Assembly (NCBI RefSeq): GCF_041431135.1
Contig: NZ_CP107799.1
Coordinates: forward strand, 5,518,001 to 5,582,000
DNA length: 64,000 bases
Source of the DNA: Streptomyces sp. NBC_00554
GTDB taxonomy: Bacteria; Actinomycetota; Actinomycetes; Streptomycetales; Streptomycetaceae
Direction: 5' to 3'
A model generated the notes under the pieces. It searched no databases. It was not told the origin of the DNA and saw only the letters and a program-made list of their open reading frames with translations. This document shows positions 8,656-16,762 of this stretch, piece after piece (positions within the stretch are counted from its first letter, which is position 1; each line of letters opens with the position of its first letter). A program made the translations under genes and the position numbers.

Positions 8656-9478
8656 GGGCGTAATCCTGCGCCAACGCCTCGATCAAGGCCAGGGACTTCT
8701 CCGGCGAGAGCGCGGAGGCCGCGAGGAGTTCGAAGGTGAGTCTCAGCCGGGCGACGGTGGCCGGATCGTCCTCCAGCCGTCCCGTGCCGGGGCCCTCGAA
8801 GTAGACCAGCGGAGGGGCGTCCTCGAAGTCCATCAGCCTCAGGTAACCCTCCATCGCCGTGTGCGCCCCCGCGCTGAACGGCAGTACCTGCACGATGACC
8901 CGGCTCCGGCGGGCCAGACCGGCGACGTGGTGCAGGGCCTCCGCCATGACCGCTCGCCCACCGGTCTCCCGGCGCAACGCCGCCTCGTCAAGTACCGCCC
9001 ACAACAACGGCCTTGTTGGGTCGTCGAGTAGACGCGTCCGCGCCATCCGGCCTTCAACCCGCTCGTCGATGGTCTCCTCCGGTGCCGTCGGGGCGTACGC
9101 CCGATTCACGGCCCGCGCGTACGCCGGTGTCTGGAGTAGCCCTGGGATCAGAATCGGCGCGTACTGGCGGATCGCCGTGGCCAGCGCCTCCGCCTCCGCC
9201 GCCTCGGCGAAGTGCTCGGGGTAGCGGGACTTGTCCGTCGCCCCGCAGTTCCGCTGGAAGAAGTCACCCGTGCCCAGGACCTCGTCCAGCAGCCGCGCGT
9301 ACTCCGGCTGGATCCGCCGCGTCGCCGCCTCCAACTGCCCAATGAACGAGCCGCTCACGAACAGCAGCGCCCCCAACTCGTCTTGGCTCAGCCCGGTTTT
9401 CTCTCTGGCGTGACGCAACTCCGCTCCCAGCAGCGCGCGCGGGGACGACGACGGGTCGAGGTCCTTCGGTCCTGCCAT
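8639..9478 (-). CDS. XRE-family transcriptional regulator with DUF5753 (Scr1-type)
   Basis: 279 residues. An N-terminal helix-turn-helix (about 15-75, with LGAELRHAREKTGLSQDELG) precedes a DUF5753 effector domain (about 95-275; LIPGLLQTPAYARAV, VQVLPFSAGAHTAM). The ATG at 9478 follows GGGAG. It is the upstream partner of the DUF397 gene (overlap 8639-8655) and is divergent from the gene at 9590, whose promoter it may share. Pairs of this type often influence development or antibiotic production in Streptomyces, but no target is evident here. Confidence 0.93.
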   Translation of the reverse strand: MAGPKDLDPSSSPRALLGAELRHAREKTGLSQDELGALLFVSGSFIGQLEAATRRIQPEYARLLDEVLGTGDFFQRNCGATDKSRYPEHFAEAAEAEALATAIRQYAPILIPGLLQTPAYARAVNRAYAPTAPEETIDERVEGRMARTRLLDDPTRPLLWAVLDEAALRRETGGRAVMAEALHHVAGLARRSRVIVQVLPFSAGAHTAMEGYLRLMDFEDAPPLVYFEGPGTGRLEDDPATVARLRLTFELLAASALSPEKSLALIEALAQDYAHEELP

Positions 9479-9589
9479 CGCAACTCCCTGTCCCACGGAC
9501 GATGTTGTTGGGTCGTCCCCTCTGGCCAGGTTAGAGGCGCGACAGACACGCTGTGTTGCGAACAGTGAACTCTGCGTGGAGGTGAAGGA

Positions 9590-9982
9590 ATGCTGCGGTC
9601 GACGGAAGAGGTCGTCGCCCTGCTTCGGGACGCACTCACGGGCGTGGGTGTCGTTCTGCCGTCCCTGTGTGTCGACCCCGTGACCGGCGCGAGCGACGAG
9701 CCGTTCGCTCTGGTCGTCCTGGGGCGCTGCAACGTACGTACGGCCGAGAAGCTGGCGTCCGTGCTGCGCGGGGAGCGGCCGCCGGTCGGGGCGTACGTCG
9801 TGGACGTACGGGACGGGCAGGTCGGGGAGGTGATGGGGCATGTGGGCGGGAAGGTGCAGTTGCGGCCCGTGGGTGGGGGCCGGGAGTGGGACTGCCCGCC
9901 GGAGTCGACCAGGCCCGCGGCGCAGGGGGAGGTACTGCGGGCGCGGGTACGGGAGAGGAATCGTGAGGTACGCCTCCCCTGA
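9590..9982 (+). CDS. Hypothetical protein divergent from the XRE regulator
   Basis: 130 residues, no recognisable catalytic motif. The first 60 residues look well folded (MLRSTEEVVALLRDALTGV, then FALVVLGRCNVRTAEKLASV). The tail is rich in arginine and glycine. The ATG at 9590 follows GGAGGTGAAGG. The divergent arrangement with the XRE/DUF397 pair, as seen in many Streptomyces, suggests it belongs to that regulatory module. Function unknown. Confidence 0.7.
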   Translation: MLRSTEEVVALLRDALTGVGVVLPSLCVDPVTGASDEPFALVVLGRCNVRTAEKLASVLRGERPPVGAYVVDVRDGQVGEVMGHVGGKVQLRPVGGGREWDCPPESTRPAAQGEVLRARVRERNREVRLP

Positions 9983-10108
9983 GACTGGCCCACGGTGCGA
10001 AGCAGTCGTCCCAGTACGCCGAAGGGGCGGCGTACTCCGACTTGGTGTCGGGGCACGCCGCCCTGGGGCGGGACGAGTTGCGGGAGGTGGCCCGCGCTTT
10101 CATGGCGG

Positions 10109-10894
10109 TTACTTCGGGTCGCTGTTGAACTTCGAGGTCGACCAGCGGTAGCCGAGCGCCGTGAGAGCCAGGCACCAGGCGATTGTGATCCACCCGTTGT
10201 TGCCGATCTCGGTGCCGAGGAGCAGGCCGCGCAGGGTTTCGATGGCGGGGGTGAAGGGCTGGTACTCGGCGATGGGCTGGAACCAGCCGGGCATGGTGTC
10301 GGCCGGGATGAAGGCGCTGGAGATGAGCGGGAGGAGGATCAGCGGCATCGCACTGTTACTGGCCGCCTCGGCGTTCGGGCTGGCCATGCCCATTCCGACC
10401 GCGATCCAGGTGAGCGCCAGGGAGAACAGCGCGAGCAGCCCGAACGCCGCCAGCCACTCCAGGGCGGTTGCGTCGGTGGAGCGGAAGCCGATGGCCACGC
10501 CGACGGCACCGACGAGGACCAGGCTGGCGAGTACCTGCAACACGCTGCCGACGACGTGCCCGATGATCACGGAGCCGCGGTGGATGGCCATCGTGCGGAA
10601 GCGGGCGATGACACCCTCGGACATGTCGGTGGCGACGGACACCGCGGCGCCGATCACGGTGGAGCCGATGGTCATCATCAGGATGCCCGGGACGATGTAG
10701 GCGATGTAGTCGGAGCGGTCGGCGCCGCCGATGCCCGCGCTCATCACGTCGCCGAAGATGTAGACGAAGAGCAGTAGCAGCATGATCGGCGTGAGCAGCA
10801 GGTTCAGGGTGAGGGACGGGTAGCGGCGCGCGTGCAGGAGGTTGCGGCGCAGCATCGTGTTCGAGTCGCGGACGGCGAGCGAGAAGGTACTCAT
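10109..10894 (-). CDS. ABC-2 type transporter permease (DrrB family)
   Basis: 261 residues with about six hydrophobic helices and the typical DrrB start (DSNTMLRRNLLHARRYPSLT) and ABC-2 segment (ALTWIAVGMGMASPNAEAA). It forms the membrane channel of an exporter driven by the preceding ATPase; its ATG overlaps the ATPase stop (ATGA at 10894). The export substrate is unknown; DrrAB homologues move drugs, lipids or envelope components. It is the last gene of the operon 12569 to 10109. Confidence 0.93.
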   Translation of the reverse strand: MSTFSLAVRDSNTMLRRNLLHARRYPSLTLNLLLTPIMLLLLFVYIFGDVMSAGIGGADRSDYIAYIVPGILMMTIGSTVIGAAVSVATDMSEGVIARFRTMAIHRGSVIIGHVVGSVLQVLASLVLVGAVGVAIGFRSTDATALEWLAAFGLLALFSLALTWIAVGMGMASPNAEAASNSAMPLILLPLISSAFIPADTMPGWFQPIAEYQPFTPAIETLRGLLLGTEIGNNGWITIAWCLALTALGYRWSTSKFNSDPK

Positions 10895-11853
10895 CAGACT
10901 GCTTCCTTCGGCTGGTTGGGGACCTTGGTGGTGCCGGTCAGGGCGAAGAACACATCGTCGAGGTCGGGGGTGTGGACTGTGAGTTCGTCGGCTTCGATGC
11001 CGGTCGAGTCCAGCCGGTCGAGGATGGAGCGCAGTTCGCGCTGGCTGCCGTCGCTGAGAATCTGCAGCGCCAGTGCTTCGTCGTCGCGTGTGGCCTCGCG
11101 CAGTGCGGAGGCGGCGGACTGGTACGCGGCCGGGTCGGTGAAGCGGAGCCGGACGTGTCCGCCGGGGATCAGTCGCTTCAGCTGCTCGGCGGTGCCCTGG
11201 GCGGCGATCCTGCCGTCGTTCAGCACCGCGATGTGGTCGGCGAGCTGGTCGGCTTCCTCGAGGTACTGGGTGGTGAGGAAGACGGTCACCCCGTCGGAGA
11301 CCAACTCGCGGATGATCTGCCACATGTTGTGCCGGGCGCGCGGGTCGAGGCCGGTGGTCGGTTCGTCGAGGAAGATGATCCGCGGGTTGCCGACGAGGGT
11401 CATGGCGAGGTCGAGGCGGCGTTTCATGCCGCCGGAGTAGGTGGAGGCTGGCTTCTTCGCGGCCTCGGTGAGGTCGAAGCGTTCCAGGAGTTCGGTGGCG
11501 GTGCGGCGGCCTTCGCTGCGGGGCAGGTGGTGCAGGTCTGCCATGAGGAGCATGTTCTCCTCGCCGGTGATCAGGCCGTCGACGGCCGAGAACTGGCCGG
11601 TGACGCCGATTGCGGCGCGTACAGCCTGGGGGTGGGTGGCGAGGTTGTGGCCGCCGATGTGGATGTCGCCGGTGCCGGGGTCGGCGGTGATGAGGGTGGA
11701 GAGGATCTTGACGGCGGTGGTCTTGCCGGCGCCGTTCGGGCCGAGCAGGGAGAAGACCGTGCCGGTCGGCACTGTCAGGTCGACGCCGTCGAGGACCGTC
11801 TTGTCGCCGTAGGACTTGCGCAGCCCGTTCGCGGCGATGGCCGGGTTGGTCAT
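10894..11853 (-). CDS. ABC transporter ATP-binding protein (DrrA family)
   Basis: 319 residues. Walker A GPNGAGKT (38-45), signature YSGGMKRR, Walker B IIFLDEP followed by TTGLDPRARHNMW, and a C-terminal DrrA extension (about 225-319). It energises the permease encoded by the overlapping next gene. A second drrA-like gene at 62881 is a separate system. The unit lies downstream of the DUF4097 gene and is probably controlled by the divergent regulator at 12794. Confidence 0.95.
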   Translation of the reverse strand: MTNPAIAANGLRKSYGDKTVLDGVDLTVPTGTVFSLLGPNGAGKTTAVKILSTLITADPGTGDIHIGGHNLATHPQAVRAAIGVTGQFSAVDGLITGEENMLLMADLHHLPRSEGRRTATELLERFDLTEAAKKPASTYSGGMKRRLDLAMTLVGNPRIIFLDEPTTGLDPRARHNMWQIIRELVSDGVTVFLTTQYLEEADQLADHIAVLNDGRIAAQGTAEQLKRLIPGGHVRLRFTDPAAYQSAASALREATRDDEALALQILSDGSQRELRSILDRLDSTGIEADELTVHTPDLDDVFFALTGTTKVPNQPKEAV

Positions 11854-11882
11854 GGTGGGTCTCCTTCAGAGGCTGCGGGTTG

Positions 11883-12569
11883 CTAGAGGCTGCGGGCGGT
11901 GATGTCGCCGCGGGAGGTGGTGGCGCGGATGTCGAGTCCGGCGGTGCCGTCGTTCTTGAGGGCGTTGCTGACGCGGCCGTAGTCGGTGCCGGCGTCCAGG
12001 GCTGCGGACACTCCGGCGGCGGCCGCGACCGAGATGTCACCGGACTGGGTGCGGAGCACGACCGTGCCGCGCACGGCCTCGGCGATCCGGATGTCGCCCC
12101 GCGCGGTGCTGATCTCGCCGGGGCCGCCCAGCCGGCCGACCTCGACATCACCGTCGGTCGCGGTGAGCCGCAGGCTCGCCGCCTCGTCGATCTTGATCCG
12201 GTGGTACGCGCCGTCGAAGACGACGTCGCCGAGGCGCCCGACGCCCCGGAGCTCGGCGGCGGCCGCCTTCCCCTCGACGCGGGAGCCGGCGGGCAGCTGG
12301 ACGGTCACCTCGACCGATCCGGAGGCGCCGAAGAGCTGGTTCTTCGCCGCCGGGGCCCCGATGTGCAGGATCCCGTCGGCGTAGGCGACCGTGATCTGCT
12401 CCGCCGCCTTCACGTCACGGCCCTTGGAGGCGTCCGTGGGCAGCACCTCGACCGTGGTGTCGGCCCGGTCGGCGGCGATGAACTGGACGCGCCCGGCCGG
12501 GATGTCCAGGACGGCGGAGACGGGGGCGGGGGTGTCGAACTTCTGCATGGTGCTCTCCTTCATCTGCAT
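11883..12569 (-). CDS. DUF4097 family beta-strand repeat protein
   Basis: Up to 228 residues, made of short repeated beta strands (DGDVEVGRLGG, RGDIRIAEAVRG, SGDISVAAAAG, RGDITARSL), the DUF4097/adhesin-like pattern. No signal peptide is seen, so a cytosolic or membrane-associated role is likely. Two in-frame ATGs, 12569 and 12548, each have AAGGAG at 7 bases, so either start is possible. It is the first gene of an operon with the DrrAB exporter, 29 bases upstream of the ATPase gene. The DUF4097-drrA-drrB arrangement recurs in Streptomyces; what DUF4097 does is not known. Confidence 0.85.
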   Translation of the reverse strand: MQMKESTMQKFDTPAPVSAVLDIPAGRVQFIAADRADTTVEVLPTDASKGRDVKAAEQITVAYADGILHIGAPAAKNQLFGASGSVEVTVQLPAGSRVEGKAAAAELRGVGRLGDVVFDGAYHRIKIDEAASLRLTATDGDVEVGRLGGPGEISTARGDIRIAEAVRGTVVLRTQSGDISVAAAAGVSAALDAGTDYGRVSNALKNDGTAGLDIRATTSRGDITARSL

Positions 12570-12614
12570 CGCGCGCTCCTTTGGACCGCGTCGTTTCCGA
12601 TGACGGAAAAGCTA

Positions 12615-12737
12615 CGTTGCATTTAGAGATCCTTCAACGTGTTCGTTGCGCCCAATCGCTATCAGTACAGGTGAAGGCCAGGAAATCGTTGCAACGATCC
12701 TCAAGGCTAACGCAACGAAAGTCGCCTGTGCGTTGCA
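12615..12737. promoter_or_regulatory. Cluster of CGTTGCA operator-like sites between divergent regulator and exporter operon
   Basis: The motif CGTTGC(A/G) or its complement occurs five times in 123 bases: 12615-12621, 12643-12650, the perfect palindrome TCGTTGCAACGA at 12686-12697, CGCAACGA at 12711-12718, and 12731-12737. Such density in the gap between a regulator gene and the operon it faces is the expected look of auto- and cross-regulation. Confidence 0.75.
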
Positions 12738-12793
12738 ATGAATTGAAGGTGAACGCTATGCTGGAGGTATCAAGGGGAACGAAGGAGATCGCA

Positions 12794-13543
12794 ATGCCGG
12801 GAGGCAGGCTCACTCAGCAGGAACGCCAGCAGATCGCGCTGGGGCTGGCCGACGGCCTCGCCTACGCGGAGATCGCCAGGCGTCTCGACCGCCCGACCTC
12901 GACGATCACGCGTGAGGTGATGCGCAACGGCGGCCCCACCGCCTACCGCGCCGAGGTGGCCCACCGCGCGACTGAACGCCGTGCCCACAGGCGCACGCAG
13001 GCGGCGCCCCGAGGTGCGGAGGCGCCGGCGCAGGCCCACGGACGCGATGCCGAGGCCGTGCGCGAGTTCGAGGAGACGTTCACGACCGTCATGATGGGCT
13101 CGGGTATGCCCACGATGATGTCCCGGGTGATGGCCAGCCTCACCGTCACCGACACCGGCAGCCTCACCGCGGCCGAACTCGTCCAGCGTCTCCAGGTCAG
13201 CCCGGCGTCCGTCTCCAAGGCGATCGCGTTCCTGGAGAGCCAGGGCCTGGTCCGCCGGGAACGCGACGAACGCCGACGCGAGCGCTATGTCGTCGACGAC
13301 GACATCTGGTACCAGTCGATGATGGCCAGCGCCCGGTCCACCGCCCAGATCGTCGAGATCGCACGGCAGGGCGTCGGTGTCCTCGTTCCGGGCACCCCGG
13401 CCGCCACCCGCCTGGAGAACGTCGCCCGCTTCCTCGACTTCGTCAGCGAGGCCATCGCCCGCGCCGCGGAGCAGGCCCGCGAGATCCTCCAGACGAAATC
13501 CGCAACGACCACGGACGGCGCTGCCGAGCCGAGTTCGGACTAG
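12794..13543 (+). CDS. GbsR/MarR-type transcriptional regulator with extra N-terminal IS30-like helix-turn-helix
   Basis: 249 residues. The N-terminal 50 residues form an IS30-like HTH (LTQQERQQIALGLADGLAYA then EIARRLDRPTSTITREV). After a basic linker, a MarR/GbsR winged helix follows (about 105-175, with LTAAELVQRLQVSPASVSKA and LVRRERDERRRERYVVDDD). Two DNA-binding domains in one protein are notable. ATG 12794 is chosen for the AAGGAG at 7 bases; an upstream ATG at 12758 has no such site. It faces the DUF4097-ABC exporter operon across a region full of CGTTGCA repeats, so it probably represses both directions. Confidence 0.85.
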   Translation: MPGGRLTQQERQQIALGLADGLAYAEIARRLDRPTSTITREVMRNGGPTAYRAEVAHRATERRAHRRTQAAPRGAEAPAQAHGRDAEAVREFEETFTTVMMGSGMPTMMSRVMASLTVTDTGSLTAAELVQRLQVSPASVSKAIAFLESQGLVRRERDERRRERYVVDDDIWYQSMMASARSTAQIVEIARQGVGVLVPGTPAATRLENVARFLDFVSEAIARAAEQAREILQTKSATTTDGAAEPSSD

Positions 13544-13564
13544 GGCGCCCGGCGGGCGCGATGT

Positions 13565-14152
13565 CTACAGGTTCCCCATCGGCTCGATGTCGATCTTCAC
13601 GGGGGTGCCCCAGATGCGCAGCACCTCGTAGTCCGTGAACTCGTGGATCAGGCGGTAGGCCATGCCGGGGCGGGGGGTCTTGCGCTCGGCGGCGAGGTAG
13701 CGCTCGGCCTCGATGCGGTCGCGGCGCGGGGTGCCGCAGAGCTGCCACGCCTGGCCGTTCCAGACTTCCGGGAGCCAGCGCTGCTGGGGCTGGGGGCGGT
13801 CTTCGCGCAGGCCGTAGCGGGACTTCGTGCGCTCGGGGGCCTCGTCGGGGCCGGGTCCACGGCCGTGCGAGAAGGAGCCGTTCACCTGGGAGCGGCGGGC
13901 GGCGCGGCGGCGGGTCTCGCAGAGCAGGCAGAGGTCGGCGGCGGCCTCGTCGACCGGGCCGTTCGGGTGCTCGGAGCAGCGGGTGGTGGGCGCGGCCGTG
14001 GTGACCGTCTCGTCGAGCAGGTCGAGGGCCCGCTTCAGGTCCGCCTTGATCTCGTGCAGCTTCGCGTCGGGGGTGTCGGCGTTCAGAGCGTCGCCGTGCT
14101 CGCCCAGCACACGCAGGGCGCGGCCGAGAGCGGTGAGCTGTGCGTGGTTCAC
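13565..14152 (-). CDS. Hypothetical protein translationally coupled to murP
   Basis: 195 residues, no known enzyme motif. The N-terminal half is helical (HAQLTALGRALRVLGEHGD), a CSEHPN...CLLC cysteine pair is seen near residues 60-80, and the C-terminal half is aromatic-rich (WLPEVWNGQAWQLCGTPRRD, ending YEVLRIWGTPVKIDIEPM). I place the start at GTG 14152 because it overlaps the murP stop as GTGA and GGGAGGG lies about 9 bases upstream. Coupling to the MurNAc operon suggests co-expression, but similar proteins may be unrelated in role. Confidence 0.65.
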   Translation of the reverse strand: MNHAQLTALGRALRVLGEHGDALNADTPDAKLHEIKADLKRALDLLDETVTTAAPTTRCSEHPNGPVDEAAADLCLLCETRRRAARRSQVNGSFSHGRGPGPDEAPERTKSRYGLREDRPQPQQRWLPEVWNGQAWQLCGTPRRDRIEAERYLAAERKTPRPGMAYRLIHEFTDYEVLRIWGTPVKIDIEPMGNL

Positions 14153-15693
14153 GGTGTTCGGTTCCCTCCCCGGGCGTTTTCCTGACTCTCCGAAGCGTCG
14201 CACACACCACTGACAGTGCCGTCGACAGAGGCAGAGGCAGAGGCAGAGGCACCAGCACTGGCACCGGCCTCAGTACCGGCACCGGCACCGAGGCCGCCTC
14301 TCACAGCCGGCCCGAGACCGAAGGCGTACGTCGCCCCGAAGCCGACGGCATACCCGGTCAGCAGCCCGCCTGCGTAGATCGCCGCCGTCATCGCCGGCCC
14401 CCCGCTTCCTGCCAGCAGCGGGAACAGCGCCCACCCCGACGGCCCGATCGCCGTCGATCCCACCTTGTCCCCGAGCATCGCGAAGAAGCCGACGAAGGCG
14501 CCGCCCGCCGCCCCGCCCGCGCAGGCCGTCAGGAACGGGCGGCCGAGGGGGAGTGAGACGCCGTAGATGAGGGGTTCGCCCACGCCCAGCAGCCCCGCCG
14601 GGAGCGCCGACTTGATCGTCGTACGCATGGAGTGGTCGTGGCGGAGGCGGACGTAGACCGCCAGGGCCGCGCCGACCTGGCCCGCGCCCGCCATCGCCAG
14701 GATGGGCAGCAGGACCGTGTAGCCCCGCTGCTCGATGAGGGTGGTGTGGATGGGGATGAGGGCCTGGTGCAGGCCGAGCATGACGAGGGGGAGGAAGAGG
14801 CCGCCGAGGATCAGGCCCGCGAAGGCGCCGGTGGTGGAGAGGAGCCAGTTCGCGCCGGTGCCGATGGCGGAGGACAGCTCGCCGGCCGCGTACATGAGGG
14901 CGTACAGCGTGACCAGGCCGGTGAGCAGGACCGTGAGGGTGGGGGTGAGGAGGACGTCCAGGGCCTCCGGGACCCAGCTGCGGCACCACTTCTCGACGTA
15001 CGTGCCCAGGAGCGCGGCGGCCAGTGCGCCGAGTACGCCGCCCTGGCCCGGTGCCAGCGTCATCCCGAACGCCGTCACCTTCGCGACTCCCGCGTACACG
15101 ATGACCGCCGCCACCGCGCCGCCCAGGATCGGGGTGCCGCCGAACTCCTTCGCCGTGTTGTAGCCGACGAAGACGGCGATCAGCGCCATGAAGCCGGAGG
15201 CGATGGCGGCGAGGGCGGGGGTGATCGCGTCCAGCCGGCCCAGGTTGATCAGCAGGCCGTTGAGGCCCGCGATGATTCCGCAGCCGATGAGGGCGGGGAT
15301 CAGGGGGACGAAGATGTTCGCGACGCGGCGCAGCAGGAGTTTGCCGGGGGTGGCGTTGCGCTGCCGTCCCGCTTCCTTCAACTCGGCGCCGCGCGAGGCC
15401 AGTTCGTCGGCGGTCGTTGCAGCTGATGCCGTCGTCGTCAGCAGTGCCTCGAACTCCGGGGTCACGCGGGCGACCGTGCCCGGGCCCAGGACGATCTGGT
15501 ACGTCTCGTCGTCCGTGACCAGGCCGAGTACGGCGGGGAGGGCTTGCAGGGCCTCGTCCTGGACCAGGGTCCGGTCCCGCAGGCCCACGCGCAGGCGGGT
15601 CATGCAGTGGGCCACGGAGGTGATGTTCGCGGGGCCGCCGAGGAGGGGGAGCAGGGCGGCCGCGGTGGCGGTGGGGTCGTTCGGAGTGCGCAC
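14149..15693 (-). CDS. murP: PTS EIIBC component, probable N-acetylmuramic acid transporter (MurP-like)
   Basis: 514 residues. The EIIB domain (about 1-95) carries the phosphorylatable Cys30 in SVAHCMTRLRVGL. The EIIC domain (about 115-465) has roughly ten membrane segments, with the sugar-site segment AGLLGVGEPLIYGVSLPLG. No EIIA domain is attached, as in MurP/glucose-family proteins that borrow a separate EIIA(Crr). Placement 16 bases after murQ and behind an rpiR-type regulator identifies MurNAc as the likely sugar, which enters as MurNAc-6-phosphate. The C-terminal 45 residues are low-complexity Ala/Ser/Gly encoded by a GAGGCA tandem repeat (14229-14252), variable tail rather than transport domain. 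Confidence 0.85.
   Translation of the reverse strand: MRTPNDPTATAAALLPLLGGPANITSVAHCMTRLRVGLRDRTLVQDEALQALPAVLGLVTDDETYQIVLGPGTVARVTPEFEALLTTTASAATTADELASRGAELKEAGRQRNATPGKLLLRRVANIFVPLIPALIGCGIIAGLNGLLINLGRLDAITPALAAIASGFMALIAVFVGYNTAKEFGGTPILGGAVAAVIVYAGVAKVTAFGMTLAPGQGGVLGALAAALLGTYVEKWCRSWVPEALDVLLTPTLTVLLTGLVTLYALMYAAGELSSAIGTGANWLLSTTGAFAGLILGGLFLPLVMLGLHQALIPIHTTLIEQRGYTVLLPILAMAGAGQVGAALAVYVRLRHDHSMRTTIKSALPAGLLGVGEPLIYGVSLPLGRPFLTACAGGAAGGAFVGFFAMLGDKVGSTAIGPSGWALFPLLAGSGGPAMTAAIYAGGLLTGYAVGFGATYAFGLGPAVRGGLGAGAGTEAGASAGASASASASVDGTVSGVCDASESQENARGGNRTP
14226..14285. repeat. Short tandem repeat inside the 3' end of murP
   Basis: Perfect GAGGCA hexamers repeat from about 14229, followed by GGCACCGG/GGCACC units to about 14285. 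Both multiples preserve the reading frame and encode an Ala/Ser/Gly-rich tail. Length variation between strains would be expected. Confidence 0.8.
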
Positions 15694-15709
15694 TCCCCGA
15701 GGGTGCTGG

Positions 15710-16645
15710 TCAGCGGGGCGCCGCCGCGAGCGCCGCGCGCAAGTGGCCGTGGCTCTCCTCCAGAAGGCGGGCGGCGGTCGGCCCGTCGACGCCGCCCAGG
15801 ATGGTGAGGATCGCGTTCTTCACCTCGCCGTCCGTGGCGGCGAGGGCCTGCTCGATCTCCTCGTCCGTGGCGCCCGTCGCGAGCGCGACGATGCGGCGGG
15901 AGCGGGCGCGGAGCTTCTCGTTCGAGGCGCGTACGTCGACCATCAGGTTCCCGTACGTCTTGCCGAGGCGGATCATCGTGATCGTCGAGAGCATGTTCAG
16001 GACCAGCTTCTGGGCCGTGCCCGCCTTCAGGCGTGTCGAGCCCGTGAGCAGCTCCGGGCCGACGACGACCTCGATGCCGTGGTCGGCTGCCGCTGCCAGC
16101 GCGCTGTCCGCGTTGCAGGACAGGCCGATCGTCAACGCGCCCTGTGCGCGGGCGTGTTCGACGGCGCCGATGGCGTACGGGGTGCGTCCTGAGGCGGAGA
16201 CGCCGACCACCGTGTCGTCGGAGGTCAGCGCGAGTTCCGTGAGGTCCCGCGCGGCCAGCTCCTTGGAGTCCTCGGCCCCCTCGATCGACGTGACCATCGC
16301 GCTCGGGCCGCCCGCGATCAGGCCCACGACCTCGGACGGGGCGGTGTTGAACGTGGGCGGGCACTCGGACGCGTCCAGGACACCGAGGCGGCCCGCGGTG
16401 CCCGCGCCCGCGTAGATCAGGCGCCCGCCGCGGGACATCCGCTCCGCGATGTCGTCGATCGCGGCGGCGATGAGCGGAAGCCGCGCGGCGACGGCCGTCG
16501 GGACGGTCGCGTCCTCGCCGTTCATGAGCCGGGCGATCTCAACCGTCGGCAACTGATCGATCTCGGCCAGCTCGGGCCGGAACGCCTCGGTGGTGAGCGT
16601 CTCCAACTCGGCACGCAGGTCACGGTAGTTGGCGTTGGAGGTCAT
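15710..16645 (-). CDS. murQ: N-acetylmuramic acid 6-phosphate etherase
   Basis: 311 residues, full length. MurQ cleaves the D-lactyl ether of MurNAc-6-phosphate to GlcNAc-6-phosphate and D-lactate, allowing cell-wall sugar to be recycled. The SIS domain motifs are present: RLIYAGAGTAGRLGVLDA, the catalytic-site region SECPPTF, GLIAGG, and VGVSASGRTPYAIGA. A helical C-terminal UBA-like segment (about 250-300) completes the fold. It lies between the rpiR-type regulator and the PTS gene on the same strand, the standard murR-murQ-murP order. Confidence 0.96.
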   Translation of the reverse strand: MTSNANYRDLRAELETLTTEAFRPELAEIDQLPTVEIARLMNGEDATVPTAVAARLPLIAAAIDDIAERMSRGGRLIYAGAGTAGRLGVLDASECPPTFNTAPSEVVGLIAGGPSAMVTSIEGAEDSKELAARDLTELALTSDDTVVGVSASGRTPYAIGAVEHARAQGALTIGLSCNADSALAAAADHGIEVVVGPELLTGSTRLKAGTAQKLVLNMLSTITMIRLGKTYGNLMVDVRASNEKLRARSRRIVALATGATDEEIEQALAATDGEVKNAILTILGGVDGPTAARLLEESHGHLRAALAAAPR

Positions 16646-16677
16646 GGCGGGCTGCTCTTTTCGACGCGGGGTGGTAA

Positions 16678-16740
16678 GGCGCCCCGTCAGGGGCGCGGGG
16701 AACTGCGCGGCCAGCCACAGACGGCCCGCAGCGCTCCAAC
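16678..16740. repeat. Streptomyces dispersed hairpin repeat between the rpiR-type gene and murQ
   Basis: GCGCCCC (16679-16685) and GGGGCGC (16690-16696) form a hairpin followed by the familiar GGGGAACTGCGCGGCCAGCC tail, a repeat I know to be very common between Streptomyces genes. Here it lies between the regulator and murQ and may act as an attenuator or processing site within the operon. Confidence 0.8.
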
Positions 16741-16762
16741 GGCATCAAGTCTCCCGGCCCAG

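Noticed and set aside
12794..12950. IS30-like HTH taken as a transposase fragment
   Set aside because: The HTH is followed in frame by a full winged-helix domain and there is no DDE core, so it is a regulator domain.
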